From Noviluteimonas sp052115395 (GTDB lineage Bacteria; Pseudomonadota; Gammaproteobacteria; Xanthomonadales; Xanthomonadaceae): a stretch of DNA of 64,000 nt. The notes beneath the pieces are model-generated. The model was not told where the DNA came from. It saw only the letters and a list, made by a program, of their open reading frames with translations, and did not search any database. How positions within the stretch are numbered: the first letter of the stretch is position 1; each line of letters opens with the position of its first letter. The DNA lies in NCBI GenBank assembly GCA_052115395.1, contig JBFRGO010000001.1; one strand, 5' to 3'. The position numbers and the translations under genes were made by a program. Positions 16,861 to 25,203 of the stretch are shown piece by piece.

Positions 16861-17612
16861 ACACCACGGCCGACCGCATCGACGAAACGCCGCCCGACGA
16901 TGGCGTGCTCGCCGGCGAATACGTGCTCGGCGTGTTGGATCGCGCGCAACGCGAGCGCGTGCAATCGCGCATCGCACGCGAACCGGCGTTCACCGCGTTG
17001 GTCGAAGCGTGGGAAGCGCACTTCTCGCCCTGGACCGAGCGCGTGGACGCAGTCGCGCCCGGCGCGCAAGTATGGCCACGCATTCGCACGCAATTGGGCT
17101 GGAGCGCGGTCGAACCGGCGCGCACCGGTTTGTGGAACAGCGTCGCCTTCTGGCGCGTCGCGACGACGCTCGCGGCCGCCGCCGGCGTCGCGGCGATCGC
17201 GCTGCTGTTGCAACGCGCCCCCGCGCCCACGCCGCCGACGGTCGTCGTGCGCCCGCCGGCGGTCGAAGCGCCGGCCCTGCCCGTCACCGTACTCGCGCGC
17301 GACGACGGCAGCACGGGATGGATCGCGCGGATCGATCCGGCAAACGGCAAGGTGTTGATGGTGCCGGTGCCCACGCCCGCCGACGCGAAGGGCCGTGTCA
17401 ATGAACTGTGGGTCATCCCCGAAGGCCGCGCGCCGATTTCGCTGGGCAAGATTTCCAACGCGCAGGCGCTCAACATCGACGTGCCCGCGACGCTGCGGCG
17501 CGAACTCGCGGTCGGCGCAACCCTCGCGGTCTCGCTCGAACCGCCGACCGGCATCCCGCACGCCGCACCGACCGGCCCGATCGTCGCGAAGGGCGGCATC
17601 ACGCAGCTATAG
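16857..17612 (+). CDS. RskA-type membrane anti-sigma factor
   Basis: A 251-aa single-pass protein. Residues 1-95 form the cytoplasmic sigma-binding part (AGEYVLGVLDRAQRERV is the typical anti-sigma-K start). A membrane helix spans about 98-122 (FWRVATTLAAAAGVAAIALLL), and the rest is a periplasmic RskA domain with NELWVIPEG. Its ATG overlaps the sigma-factor TGA. No zinc HxxxCxxC motif is seen, so inhibition is of the non-ZAS kind. It overlaps the convergent acetyltransferase gene by 6 nt. Confidence 0.9.
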   Translation: MNTTADRIDETPPDDGVLAGEYVLGVLDRAQRERVQSRIAREPAFTALVEAWEAHFSPWTERVDAVAPGAQVWPRIRTQLGWSAVEPARTGLWNSVAFWRVATTLAAAAGVAAIALLLQRAPAPTPPTVVVRPPAVEAPALPVTVLARDDGSTGWIARIDPANGKVLMVPVPTPADAKGRVNELWVIPEGRAPISLGKISNAQALNIDVPATLRRELAVGATLAVSLEPPTGIPHAAPTGPIVAKGGITQL

Positions 17613-18080
17613 CGGCGGCGTCTCCAGCACCATGTACACATCCGCCCGCGCGTAATGCGACCCCGGCCGCGGCGCGGGCCGATGGCGAAACCCCACGCTT
17701 TCGTACAGGGCCAGCGCGGGGGCGAGCTTGCTGCTCGATTCCAGGAACAGCGCGTGCCCGTGCATGTCGCGATACGTCGCGAGCGCGGCTTCCATCAACA
17801 GCCGGCCGATGCCCTGCCCCTGGAACGCGGGATCCACCGCCATCTTGGTCAGCTCGTACACGCCCTCGCCTTCGTGCTTGAGCGCGACGGTGCCGATGGC
17901 GTTGTCCTCCTCATCCAGCGCGAACAGCACGCGCCCGCCCCGGGCGAGGATGTGCGTGTCCGGGTCGGAGAGCACGGCGCGGTCCACGTCTTCGACGACG
18001 AAGAAGCGTTCCAGCCAGTCGATGTTGAGGCGCGCGAAATCGGCGCGCCAGCGGGGGTCGTAATCGGCGATGCGGGTCAT
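17607..18080 (-). CDS. GNAT-family N-acetyltransferase
   Basis: A 157-aa acetyltransferase with the acetyl-CoA motif A as VDPAFQGQGIGRLLMEAAL (residues about 87-105), preceded by the beta-4 strand YELTKMAV and followed by LFLESSSKLAPALALYESVGF. The acceptor is unknown. Convergent with the anti-sigma gene, 6-nt overlap. Confidence 0.9.
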   Translation of the reverse strand: MTRIADYDPRWRADFARLNIDWLERFFVVEDVDRAVLSDPDTHILARGGRVLFALDEEDNAIGTVALKHEGEGVYELTKMAVDPAFQGQGIGRLLMEAALATYRDMHGHALFLESSSKLAPALALYESVGFRHRPAPRPGSHYARADVYMVLETPPL

Positions 18081-18102
18081 CCCGCCAATGTTAGCGCCCG
18101 CG

Positions 18103-18648
18103 TCAACGCTTCTGGTACGGGTGGAAAATGAAATCCTGCTTGGCCACCTTCAGGTGGCACGCATGCCCGCAGTCGGATTTGCTGGACGCATCGGCGGAGA
18201 AGGTGTCGGCCTTGGCGTCGTAGTTGAACAACGCATAGCCCCAACCCCCGCTCTTCGGGAAGCGCTTGGCGTCCTTCTCGATCACGAAGGCCTGGGTGAA
18301 GACATCGGGCACGTCGACCACGAAGGGCGCGGTGGTGCTCTTCTTCGGCTTCCATTGCAGCTTGGCGATCTTCGAGCCGTCGGGGAAGGGCTTGCCGTTG
18401 CCCGGGATGCCGGATTTGTAGGCCTTGATCATCGTCGGGTTGGCGACGATCACCTTCAGCACTTCATCGGTGCGCGCCGACGACACCACCGACCAGTCTT
18501 CGTAGCCGCGGAAGTCGGCGAAGGCGATGCCGCTCGGTGATTTGAGGGCGTACTTGTCGCCCTTGGCCTGCGCGTACAGGCCCGTGCCGCAGAGAACGGC
18601 GGCCACGGCCGCTGCGATGACAAACGTGTATCGGCTGTCGCGTTTCAT
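18103..18648 (-). CDS. Cytochrome P460-family exported protein
   Basis: A 181-aa protein with signal peptide (to about residue 28) and a cytochrome P460 domain (FRGYEDWSVVSSARTDEVLK, then DVPDVFTQAFVIEKDAKRF and GGWGYALFNYD). An AAGGAGGATCCACC ribosome site fixes ATG 18648. The heme-attachment site reads C-GHA-CH, which is CX3CH rather than the usual CXXCH, followed by the family C-terminus QDFIFHPY. P460 proteins carry a lysine-crosslinked heme and oxidise hydroxylamine or bind NO; whether this homologue does so is not known. Confidence 0.8.
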   Translation of the reverse strand: MKRDSRYTFVIAAAVAAVLCGTGLYAQAKGDKYALKSPSGIAFADFRGYEDWSVVSSARTDEVLKVIVANPTMIKAYKSGIPGNGKPFPDGSKIAKLQWKPKKSTTAPFVVDVPDVFTQAFVIEKDAKRFPKSGGWGYALFNYDAKADTFSADASSKSDCGHACHLKVAKQDFIFHPYQKR

Positions 18649-18720
18649 GGTGGATCCTCCTTGGAGGGGGATCACAGCAGAGCGCGTGTGCGGATTCGAT
18701 TGGACCTTGGTATTGCCCGC

Positions 18721-19461
18721 TCAACTCGACAGCAGCGCCTGCAGCCGCGCCGCATCGTCGACCGCGTGCGAATGCGCGGTGTTGTCGAACAGGCACCAGG
18801 CCGGTCGACGCTGGCGGGCGAGCGCACGCAACTGATCGGCAAACCCCGACAGGCGCGCATCGTCGTAGGCGCTGTAATACATGCGCGGCGCGCCGTGCAA
18901 TCGGAAGTAGGACCACGCCCCCGCGCCGCCGGGCACGCCCGCGCCTTCCGGCACCGGCGGATCGGCCGCGACCCGTGCGATGTCATGGCGCGCCCACAAC
19001 GCGTCCACGCGCGGTTCGAACCAGCTGGCATGCCGCGGCTCGCAGGCGATCGGCGCATCGAACACGGCGCGCATCTGCCGGAAGAACGTGCCCGCCACCC
19101 GCGCGTCGAACGCCAATGACGGCGGCAATTGCACGAGCACGCCGCCGAGCTTGGTCCCCAGGCCAGCAACCTCTTCCGCGAAACGCCGGATCGCGGGACC
19201 GGCGCCCACCAGCCGCGCTTCATGCGTGATGGCCTTGGGCAGCTTCACCGAGAACCGGAAGGCGCGCGGCACTGCATCTGCCCAGCGCGCGAAGGTGTCG
19301 GGACGGTGCGAGCGATAGAAGGTCGAATTCACCTCGACGACGGAGAAGCGCGTCGCATACCGCGCGAGGACGGAATCGCCGGGCCCGAACAGCGCCGCGT
19401 GCCGCGAAGCGATGGCCCACCCCGCGCAACCGATGCGGATGCTGTTCTTCGCGCCGCTCAC
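18721..19461 (-). CDS. DUF72 (YecE-like) protein
   Basis: A 246-aa TIM-barrel-like DUF72 protein: IRIGCAGW at the N-terminus, FSVVEVNSTFYRSHRPDTFARWAD, FRFSVKLPKAITH and LFDNTAHSHAVDDA near the end. The GTG at 19461 overlaps the sensor-kinase TGA (GTGA). The family may act on nucleic acid or as a nuclease-like enzyme; no activity is firmly assigned. Confidence 0.88.
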   Translation of the reverse strand: MSGAKNSIRIGCAGWAIASRHAALFGPGDSVLARYATRFSVVEVNSTFYRSHRPDTFARWADAVPRAFRFSVKLPKAITHEARLVGAGPAIRRFAEEVAGLGTKLGGVLVQLPPSLAFDARVAGTFFRQMRAVFDAPIACEPRHASWFEPRVDALWARHDIARVAADPPVPEGAGVPGGAGAWSYFRLHGAPRMYYSAYDDARLSGFADQLRALARQRRPAWCLFDNTAHSHAVDDAARLQALLSS

Positions 19462-20576
19462 TCCCGCGGCAAGTGCAAGCGGAACGTCGTCGTCCCGTCC
19501 GTCGATTCGCCGCGGATGCTGCCGCCGTGCGCCTGCGCGATCTGGCTGACGATGAACAAGCCCAGGCCCAGGCTCACGCGCTCCGAAGGGCCTGCCGAAA
19601 CACCACCGCGCCGCAACGGATCGAACATCAACTCCAGGGCCTCGCGCGAAATGGCGGCGCCGGCATTGCGCACGATGAGATCGGGACCGTCGCCCATGTC
19701 GCGCAGTTCGACATGGATCTCGCCGCCCTGCGTCCCGTATTTCGCCGCATTCACCACGAGGTTGGCCAGTGCTTCGCGGATCAGGCCGGCGTCGAACGCA
19801 CCACGCATCGAACCATGCACCGAGAAATGGATCCGCGCGTCCGGCATCGCCGCCTGGAGCATCTCGACCTCCTCGCGACAGGCATCGACGAGATCGACGT
19901 CTTCGCGCTCGAGCTCGAAGCCCACGCCCATCTCCGCACGGTTGTAGACCAGCAGGTTGTCGAGCAGCTTGCTCATCCGCTGTCCGCTGCGAAGCAGGCG
20001 CTGCGCCGCGTCGGCGACCGGCGCGTCGACGGCCATGCGCGCGATCAGCTCGGAGGTCATCAGGATGGCGCTGAGCGGGCTGCGCAGGTCGTGGCCCAGC
20101 ACGCCGAGGAAGATGTGGCGCCAACGCCCGACCTCGGCCGCGAAGTGGGTGACCGATTCGGCGATGGCTTCGTCGATGGCCTCGTTGAAGCGGGTTATCT
20201 CATCGGGCGTGCCGGCCGACGCGCCCGGCGAGTCGGCCCACATGCGCAACACCGACGCGCGGAGGGCGCGGTATTCGGCCACCAATTGCGAGATGTTGTA
20301 TCCGCTGTGGGCACGGAACAGCGCGTGCGTGCCCGCGGCCGCGCGTGGCCTGCCCGGCGGCGCGTGCGATCGGCCCTCGGACTTCTCGATCTCCTGCGCG
20401 CGCGATTGCGGCGTGCGCAGGTCGGCGACGATCGCCGCGACGATGTCCGGCAGGTGATCGGTCAGCGCCTCGTCGTCCAGCGGCACGCCGACCTCCATCG
20501 AGCGTGCGAACGTCACGGCGTGGGACACGATCGCATCGGCGTGCAACTCGATGAAGTCCGCCAACTTGTTGGCCAT
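19458..20576 (-). CDS. Soluble sensor histidine kinase with RsbRD-like N-terminal domain
   Basis: A 372-aa kinase without membrane helices. The N-terminal 140 residues are all-helical (MANKLADFIELHADAIVSHAV..., YNISQLVAEYRALRASVLRMW) and resemble the RsbRD-N sensor. HisKA is FLGVLGHDLRSPLSAI, and the ATPase part shows NLVVNAAKYGTQGG and LGLGLFIVSQIAQAHGG. A GTG at 20585 is the only nearby alternative start. No response-regulator gene is adjacent; the downstream partner is DUF72 with GTGA coupling. Confidence 0.88.
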   Translation of the reverse strand: MANKLADFIELHADAIVSHAVTFARSMEVGVPLDDEALTDHLPDIVAAIVADLRTPQSRAQEIEKSEGRSHAPPGRPRAAAGTHALFRAHSGYNISQLVAEYRALRASVLRMWADSPGASAGTPDEITRFNEAIDEAIAESVTHFAAEVGRWRHIFLGVLGHDLRSPLSAILMTSELIARMAVDAPVADAAQRLLRSGQRMSKLLDNLLVYNRAEMGVGFELEREDVDLVDACREEVEMLQAAMPDARIHFSVHGSMRGAFDAGLIREALANLVVNAAKYGTQGGEIHVELRDMGDGPDLIVRNAGAAISREALELMFDPLRRGGVSAGPSERVSLGLGLFIVSQIAQAHGGSIRGESTDGTTTFRLHLPRE

Positions 20577-20637
20577 GTGGCGCACCCGGTCCGGATCAGC
20601 TGGCGGACATCCTACGAAGCCCCTGCCTGACCGGCCT

Positions 20638-21213
20638 TCACGCGTCGCGCGGCAGCACCGTCAGCACGCGGGCCACGAACAGGTGGAACTCCCGCAGGTA
20701 ATTGCGCAGGAACTCCTCGGTGGAGGCATCGGTCACCTCCCCCTGCTCCGTGATGAGGCCGGGCTTGAACTGGAGATAGGCCTCCACCGTATTCATCAGC
20801 GGCGAGTTGCAGAAACACAGCACGCTGCGCAGGTGTTGCTGCGCGACGGCGGTGCCGATCGCGCCCGGCGAGCACCCGATGATCCCGGTCGCCTTCCGCG
20901 CGAATGAATTCTCGCCCCAGGGGCGGCTGGCCCAGTCGATGGCGTTCTTCAACGCGCCGGGGATGGAGCGGTTGTATTCCGGCGTGACGAACAGGATGCC
21001 GTCCATGCCTTCGATCGCCTTCTTGAAGGCGCGCGCCACCGGCGGATAGTCGGCGTCGAAGTCGTAGCAGTACAGCGGCAACTCGCGGATGGGGATCTCC
21101 TCGAGCGAGAGATTCGCCGCGGGCGCCATCTTCGCCAATGCCTGCGCGAGCAGGCGATTGATCGAACCCTTCGCCAGGCTTCCGACGAGGAAGCCGATCT
21201 TGTACGTCGTCAT
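20638..21213 (-). CDS. NAD(P)H-dependent FMN reductase
   Basis: A 191-aa flavodoxin-like reductase. The FMN-phosphate loop is GSLAKGSINRLLAQAL (residues 11-26), PEYNRSIPGALKNAIDW is the conserved FMN/dimer segment, and GIIGCSPGAIGT follows. Such enzymes reduce quinones, chromate or azo compounds with NADPH through FMN. It lies 28 nt before the carbonic anhydrase stop in the direction of transcription and may be the last gene of that operon. Confidence 0.92.
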   Translation of the reverse strand: MTTYKIGFLVGSLAKGSINRLLAQALAKMAPAANLSLEEIPIRELPLYCYDFDADYPPVARAFKKAIEGMDGILFVTPEYNRSIPGALKNAIDWASRPWGENSFARKATGIIGCSPGAIGTAVAQQHLRSVLCFCNSPLMNTVEAYLQFKPGLITEQGEVTDASTEEFLRNYLREFHLFVARVLTVLPRDA

Positions 21214-21241
21214 GATGCACCTCCGAAAGCAACTGCAGACA

Positions 21242-21865
21242 TCACTCGAGGAACCGCACGCGGCCGCTCGTCATTTCGTAGATCGCGCCCACCGCCTGCC
21301 GATCCACCTTCCCCAGGCGCGCCTGCCATTCCGGCGATTCGATGACGCGGCGGAGCGTCCAGCGCACGTTGGCTTCCACGCTGGCGTCCATCATCTGATC
21401 GTGCGGAAGCGATGCATCGATCTGTTCCAACGCCGGCGTGATGTTGGTGAGCAACAACGCGATCCGGCTGCTGTGCGTGGCGTCGTGGAATTTCTCGTCG
21501 ATCGCCGCCTCCACCGCGCCGCAGCCTTCGTGCCCGAGGACGACGAGCAAGGGGGTCGCCAAATGCTCGCCGGCGTATTGCAAGGAGCCGGCGATCGCCG
21601 GATCGATGACATTGCCCGCGACGCGAATCACGAACAACTCGCCGAAGGACGCATCGAACACCAGCTCCGGCGGCACGCGACTGTCGCTGCACCCCAGGAT
21701 CGTCGCGAAGGGATGCTGGCCCTTGGCGAGATCGGCGAGGATGTCCTTCTGCACGGTCGGGAAGCGTGCGTGCCCAGCGAGGAATCGCTCGTTGCCGCGC
21801 TTGAGCCGTTCCAGCGCCTCGGCGGAGCTGGGCAGCTTTTCTTCCGAATCGATGGGCTTCCTCAC
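21242..21865 (-). CDS. Beta-class carbonic anhydrase
   Basis: A 207-aa enzyme interconverting CO2 and bicarbonate. Zinc ligands and partners are visible: Cys and Asp-Arg in GCSDSRVPPE, His and Cys in GHEGCGAV. It starts at a GTG (21865) overlapping the TGA of the upstream outer-membrane protein gene (GTGA), so translation is coupled. Length and motifs are normal for the family. No signal peptide, hence cytoplasmic. Confidence 0.93.
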   Translation of the reverse strand: MRKPIDSEEKLPSSAEALERLKRGNERFLAGHARFPTVQKDILADLAKGQHPFATILGCSDSRVPPELVFDASFGELFVIRVAGNVIDPAIAGSLQYAGEHLATPLLVVLGHEGCGAVEAAIDEKFHDATHSSRIALLLTNITPALEQIDASLPHDQMMDASVEANVRWTLRRVIESPEWQARLGKVDRQAVGAIYEMTSGRVRFLE

Positions 21866-22797
21866 AGGCCTGCTCCCCAACGGTATTGCCACGCCACGCC
21901 GAGCGCATCGAAGTTGTTGCCGGTGCGCGCGGATACACCGCTGCTCGCGGAAAACTTGATCGAATTGCGGCGGTTGACCGGAATGGCGAGGGTCGCGCCG
22001 ATGCGCCAGTTCTGCTGCAGGTCGTTGCTCAAGCGGTCGTCGATGGTCGAACGGCCGCCGGCGAACCACGTGCCGTCGACCGACAACCACTTGCCCGAGG
22101 CGAACCCGTAGATCACGTGCGCCTGCAGGGAATACAGCGGATCCTGCGCGCGCGTGCGGCCACCGTAGAAATCGGTGTTGTCGGTGAAGAAGGTCACGGC
22201 CGCCTGCCCTTCCAGCGTCCACGGCCCGAAGGCCTTGGAAATCCCGACCTCCGGTTTGAACGACCAACGGTTGGTGCCGATGTTGACGAGCTTGTCCGCG
22301 TCGTACTGGCCCCGGGGCGGAGAGACCTGCAGGCTCGCGCCGACGATCAGGTCCTGCTTCCACCCGCGGAATTCCTGCGCCGACAAGGCGGGCGCACCGA
22401 TGAGGTTGATCGACAGGCGGAAGGCCGGCCGCGCGAAGCCGTCGACCCTGCGTTCGACGGGCGCGCCTTGATACAGCGCATTCCCGTTGAGCCAGGTGTA
22501 AGGCGCGATCACGTCGAACTTGCCGGACCTCCCGCCGATGTCGAGCACGCGCGCGTAGGCGAGGAGGAGACTCGAGGTATTCAACTGCGGGTCGGTGACC
22601 GGGATCGACGGATCGGTCGACAGGCCGCCGCGTGTCGCGACGGCGCCGGCGATGACGAAGTTCACGCCGATCGGGGCGTTGGAATAGGCGCGCGGTTCGA
22701 TGTCCTGGGCGCGGGCCGTGAAGGCGAGCCCCGCGAGCAGCCAGCCCGCGGCGACCTGGAAGACCTTGCGGCGCTTGGGCTCCGCGAGCAGCGACAT
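21862..22797 (-). CDS. Outer-membrane transporter-like protein (SphA/MetA-pathway type)
   Basis: A 311-aa exported barrel. ATG 22797 gives MSLLAEPKRRKVFQVAAGWLL, a signal peptide ending ARAQ. The mature start DIEPRAYSNAPIGVNFV and the strand pattern match proteins annotated as phenol-degradation MetA-pathway or SphA-like outer-membrane transporters. It is coupled to carbonic anhydrase by a 4-nt overlap, an unexplained but repeatedly plausible pairing. Substrate unknown. Confidence 0.8.
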   Translation of the reverse strand: MSLLAEPKRRKVFQVAAGWLLAGLAFTARAQDIEPRAYSNAPIGVNFVIAGAVATRGGLSTDPSIPVTDPQLNTSSLLLAYARVLDIGGRSGKFDVIAPYTWLNGNALYQGAPVERRVDGFARPAFRLSINLIGAPALSAQEFRGWKQDLIVGASLQVSPPRGQYDADKLVNIGTNRWSFKPEVGISKAFGPWTLEGQAAVTFFTDNTDFYGGRTRAQDPLYSLQAHVIYGFASGKWLSVDGTWFAGGRSTIDDRLSNDLQQNWRIGATLAIPVNRRNSIKFSASSGVSARTGNNFDALGVAWQYRWGAGL

Positions 22798-22875
22798 CGG
22801 CTCTCCGGCGTGGGCCGGGAGACACCGGCACACTCCATCCAACGGGGGAGGTCGGTGGGACCGGTCTGGGGCGCG

Positions 22876-23064
22876 TTAGATTTCGAGAAAACCGGGGCGA
22901 AGCCACCCATCGATCTCGATGATGCCTGCTGCCTGCAAGCGCGCGGGATGCTCGCGTCGCAGCCGGAATAGCGCGCCGTAGGCGAGTGCTCCGTTCACGA
23001 AAGCCAGGGAGCCGAGGGTCGCGAAGAAGGCTTGGTGGTCTGCGACGAGTCGATCGAAATTCAT
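22876..23064 (-). CDS. Small single-helix membrane protein, possibly truncated
   Basis: A 62-aa frame with one hydrophobic segment (FFATLGSLAFVNGALAYGALF) flanked by a basic RLRREH cytoplasmic stretch. No good ribosome site precedes ATG 23064. It sits exactly where the high-GC core gives way to the AT-richer accessory region, so it may be the remaining 5' part of a longer gene. No family recognised. Confidence 0.35.
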   Translation of the reverse strand: MNFDRLVADHQAFFATLGSLAFVNGALAYGALFRLRREHPARLQAAGIIEIDGWLRPGFLEI

Positions 23065-23082
23065 TAGTGGATCGGGCCAGAT

Positions 23083-23469
23083 TTACACTGAGACCAAAAA
23101 ACTATCGACCATGCTATCCGATAGCACGAACGGGCTAAAAAGCGTTCTGATGCAGGCTTTCTTCTCCTTCTCCGTCCACGTCTGCCACATTCGATTCTTT
23201 CGCGCTCGCCCCAAAGCAGCCGCCCACTCGTCGCGTGAGCTGTCGGTCATCAAGAGCCATTTATTCCACTCGTCGCGGGCGGAATCACCCGAAATCGCTA
23301 CCTCAGCATCGATGAGCGACGCCATCAGTCGTTCGAACAGCCTCGCAACCGTTGGACTTTCTGAAACCTCATCGTCGTCTGCCTCCGTGCAAAACTTTGC
23401 TTCGCGAAAAACACGCTGCATAGTGCGCAACTCTTGAACATCGTGCACTAGAAAAGGTTTAGAAGTCAT
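23083..23469 (-). CDS. Hypothetical protein of the RHS accessory region
   Basis: A 128-aa soluble acidic protein with mostly helical character (SPTVARLFERLMASLIDAEVAI, DEWNKWLLMTDSSRDEWAAALGRARKN). An AAGGTAGGAAA ribosome site precedes ATG 23469. Lower GC than the flanking core. No family recognised; position at the end of a run of small genes downstream of an RHS gene would suit an immunity or accessory role, which is inference. Confidence 0.6.
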   Translation of the reverse strand: MTSKPFLVHDVQELRTMQRVFREAKFCTEADDDEVSESPTVARLFERLMASLIDAEVAISGDSARDEWNKWLLMTDSSRDEWAAALGRARKNRMWQTWTEKEKKACIRTLFSPFVLSDSMVDSFLVSV

Positions 23470-23488
23470 TTTCCTACCTTCAGGTCTG

Positions 23489-23806
23489 TCAATGACGAGA
23501 ACAGCGATCCATGAAGCAGCTGACGGTCGTATAGAGCATTTTGACCGCGCTCAATCTTGAAGCTTCCAACTCCGACGAAACCGGATGCCCATCAAGCACC
23601 CCGCCCTTCGTGCGTTGCATCAGCTTGTAGGCAGTCGGCGCCCACGACTCCATGGGCCGCGCCCTGGCCCGTTCGAGGGTCCAGACCTCTGGCAACTCCT
23701 TGACCAATCGCGTGTTGAATCCGTGGAGCTCAATGAAATAAGCGATCGCAAACCCGAACATGAGAGGCAGGGAGAGGATTTGCAGTAGCGAAAGGACCGT
23801 GGTCAC
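23489..23806 (-). CDS. Small membrane protein, unknown function
   Basis: A 105-aa protein starting at GTG 23806, which overlaps the previous gene's TGA. A single membrane helix (VLSLLQILSLPLMFGFAIAYFIEL) is followed by about 75 cytoplasmic or periplasmic residues rich in Arg. A second GTG at 23809 is directly adjacent. No recognised family. Confidence 0.6.
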   Translation of the reverse strand: MTTVLSLLQILSLPLMFGFAIAYFIELHGFNTRLVKELPEVWTLERARARPMESWAPTAYKLMQRTKGGVLDGHPVSSELEASRLSAVKMLYTTVSCFMDRCSRH

Positions 23807-24012
23807 CACATGCCGGTCCCCGCATAAAGCCCCGGGAACACGATGACCCCCACGATCACCGCTGCATAGACCCAAAAAAAGATCGGCGACTCGCTTCGAC
23901 GGACCGCGAGTCGCGGATCGTGGCTAAAGGGAATCACGCCAGCCTTCGCCGAACGGAAGAATCCGAAGCAAATCCAGAGTGCAATCAGGCCTGCCAGGAT
24001 CCTGCCCATCAT
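23803..24012 (-). CDS. Small two-helix membrane protein
   Basis: A 69-aa protein with two hydrophobic helices (ILAGLIALWICFGFF and IFFWVYAAVIVGVIVFPGLYAG) joined by a basic loop (HDPRLAVRRSES). The ATG at 24012 overlaps the stop of the 32-codon gene upstream (ATGA), and the next gene overlaps its own stop (GTGA). Function unknown. Confidence 0.65.
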   Translation of the reverse strand: MMGRILAGLIALWICFGFFRSAKAGVIPFSHDPRLAVRRSESPIFFWVYAAVIVGVIVFPGLYAGTGMW

Positions 24013-24107
24013 CCACCTGCGCTCGACGTAGCTTGTTCGAGCGCTTCATTGAGCGAGTATTGAATAATCGCGATCTCGCCGTCTGTGAACTGGATATTCA
24101 ATCCCAT
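24009..24107 (-). CDS. 32-aa small protein in the overlapping gene run
   Basis: An ideal ribosome site (GAAGGAGTCGCG) precedes ATG 24107, which opens a 32-codon frame beginning MGLNIQFTDGEIAI and ending in a TGA that overlaps the ATG of the next gene. It overlaps the end of the exported-protein gene upstream by 10 nt. The context of consecutive overlaps makes real translation likely; it may be a true small protein or a coupling leader for 23803-24012. Confidence 0.55.
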   Translation of the reverse strand: MGLNIQFTDGEIAIIQYSLNEALEQATSSAGG

Positions 24108-24718
24108 CGCGACTCCTTCTTTCCCTGATGGCTGACGCAGCGCAGAAAATCATCCTTTGAAAAGTACTTCCCCGAAATGTCGAATGGCCCGAATTCGACT
24201 TGCGATTGCTTGTCGGTCCTGACGCTCGACTCCGAAGCGGTGATGGTGCTCAGCGCGCAACCAATGGATCTGTCCTGAGGGTAGCGAACCCGGACGTACG
24301 TCTTTTTCGAGTACCAATCCTCGACGCCTGGCATGAGGAACGTGGAGTTGCTCTCGGGAGGCACGAAGTAACTACCTTGGGGGCAGCCGGGAGACGAGAG
24401 CTCTTCGCCCAGGACAAACAGGAGCGGCGAACCAATCTTCAATTGTTGGAACGCGCAAACGGTGACGCTCGCACGCGACGGACCGTAGTCCACTACGTAG
24501 AGGAAGACAGCGCTGTCACCACGACCAATCTGCTTCGCCTCGACAACCTGACCAAAGCCGGCAAGTTTGGCGTGTTGGTACGCGGAGACAATTGACCATG
24601 GGGCGGGCTCGGCTGCCGCTACGAACAAGGTCGATGCTGCGCTCGCAAGCACCGCGGCCGCCAGGAGGAACCGCACCATTTTTCGCCCACGTTTCGCGGT
24701 TTTCACAGAACGAGCCAT
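24098..24718 (-). CDS. Exported hypothetical protein
   Basis: A 206-aa protein with a basic N-terminus and a signal sequence (VRFLLAAAVLASAASTLFVAAA). The mature part is beta-rich with four cysteines that could form disulfides (VCAFQQ, SPGCPQG, IGCALS, LRCVSH). It overlaps the upstream Sel1-like gene by 16 nt. No family recognised. Confidence 0.65.
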   Translation of the reverse strand: MARSVKTAKRGRKMVRFLLAAAVLASAASTLFVAAAEPAPWSIVSAYQHAKLAGFGQVVEAKQIGRGDSAVFLYVVDYGPSRASVTVCAFQQLKIGSPLLFVLGEELSSPGCPQGSYFVPPESNSTFLMPGVEDWYSKKTYVRVRYPQDRSIGCALSTITASESSVRTDKQSQVEFGPFDISGKYFSKDDFLRCVSHQGKKESRWD

Positions 24719-25182
24719 CGATAAAAAGTGAGCGCCCGCGTCATTACGTCCAATCTCCGATCACGAACGGCATGCCAATAAATGACCTTCGCCGCTTGGC
24801 GCTTGCCGATGAATCCGGCGCGTTCCGACTGGAACGCTGCGACCATCAGGAGACTACGCGCATGTCGCTTGATTGCGCCTCGCCTGAACCACCTGTAGGC
24901 GGAATCATGATCGACTTCTACACCAAGGCCTTTGTAAAACATGACGCCAAGCATGTACGAAGAGCGGCCAGTGGAATCCCTGCCCTCGCTGGCATCCAGC
25001 CAGCGCTTGGCTCTTCCAACGTCTTTAGGTATTCCATCCCCGCCATGGAAATAGATGCACGCAACAGCTTTCGCCGCTTCCACGCTGCCGTACTCGGCGA
25101 GTGATTCAAGCTCGTTCACGCACGAAGAATATCGCTTCGCGTTGAAGAGATTGAGCAGCGTTATCGCCGTGAGATCAGGCAT
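24703..25182 (-). CDS. Sel1-like repeat protein
   Basis: A 159-aa helical repeat protein with Sel1-type units (AKAVACIYFHGGDGIPKDVGRAKRWLDASE, then SSYMLGVMFYKGLGVEVDHDSAYRWFRRGA). Sel1 repeats mediate protein contacts. No signal peptide. Lies 21 nt after the exported gene 25204-25554 in the same run. Proteins of this kind are frequent next to RHS and other polymorphic toxins. Confidence 0.75.
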   Translation of the reverse strand: MPDLTAITLLNLFNAKRYSSCVNELESLAEYGSVEAAKAVACIYFHGGDGIPKDVGRAKRWLDASEGRDSTGRSSYMLGVMFYKGLGVEVDHDSAYRWFRRGAIKRHARSLLMVAAFQSERAGFIGKRQAAKVIYWHAVRDRRLDVMTRALTFYRWLVL

Positions 25183-25203
25183 GGGGGACGGGCTTCGATT
25201 GAA

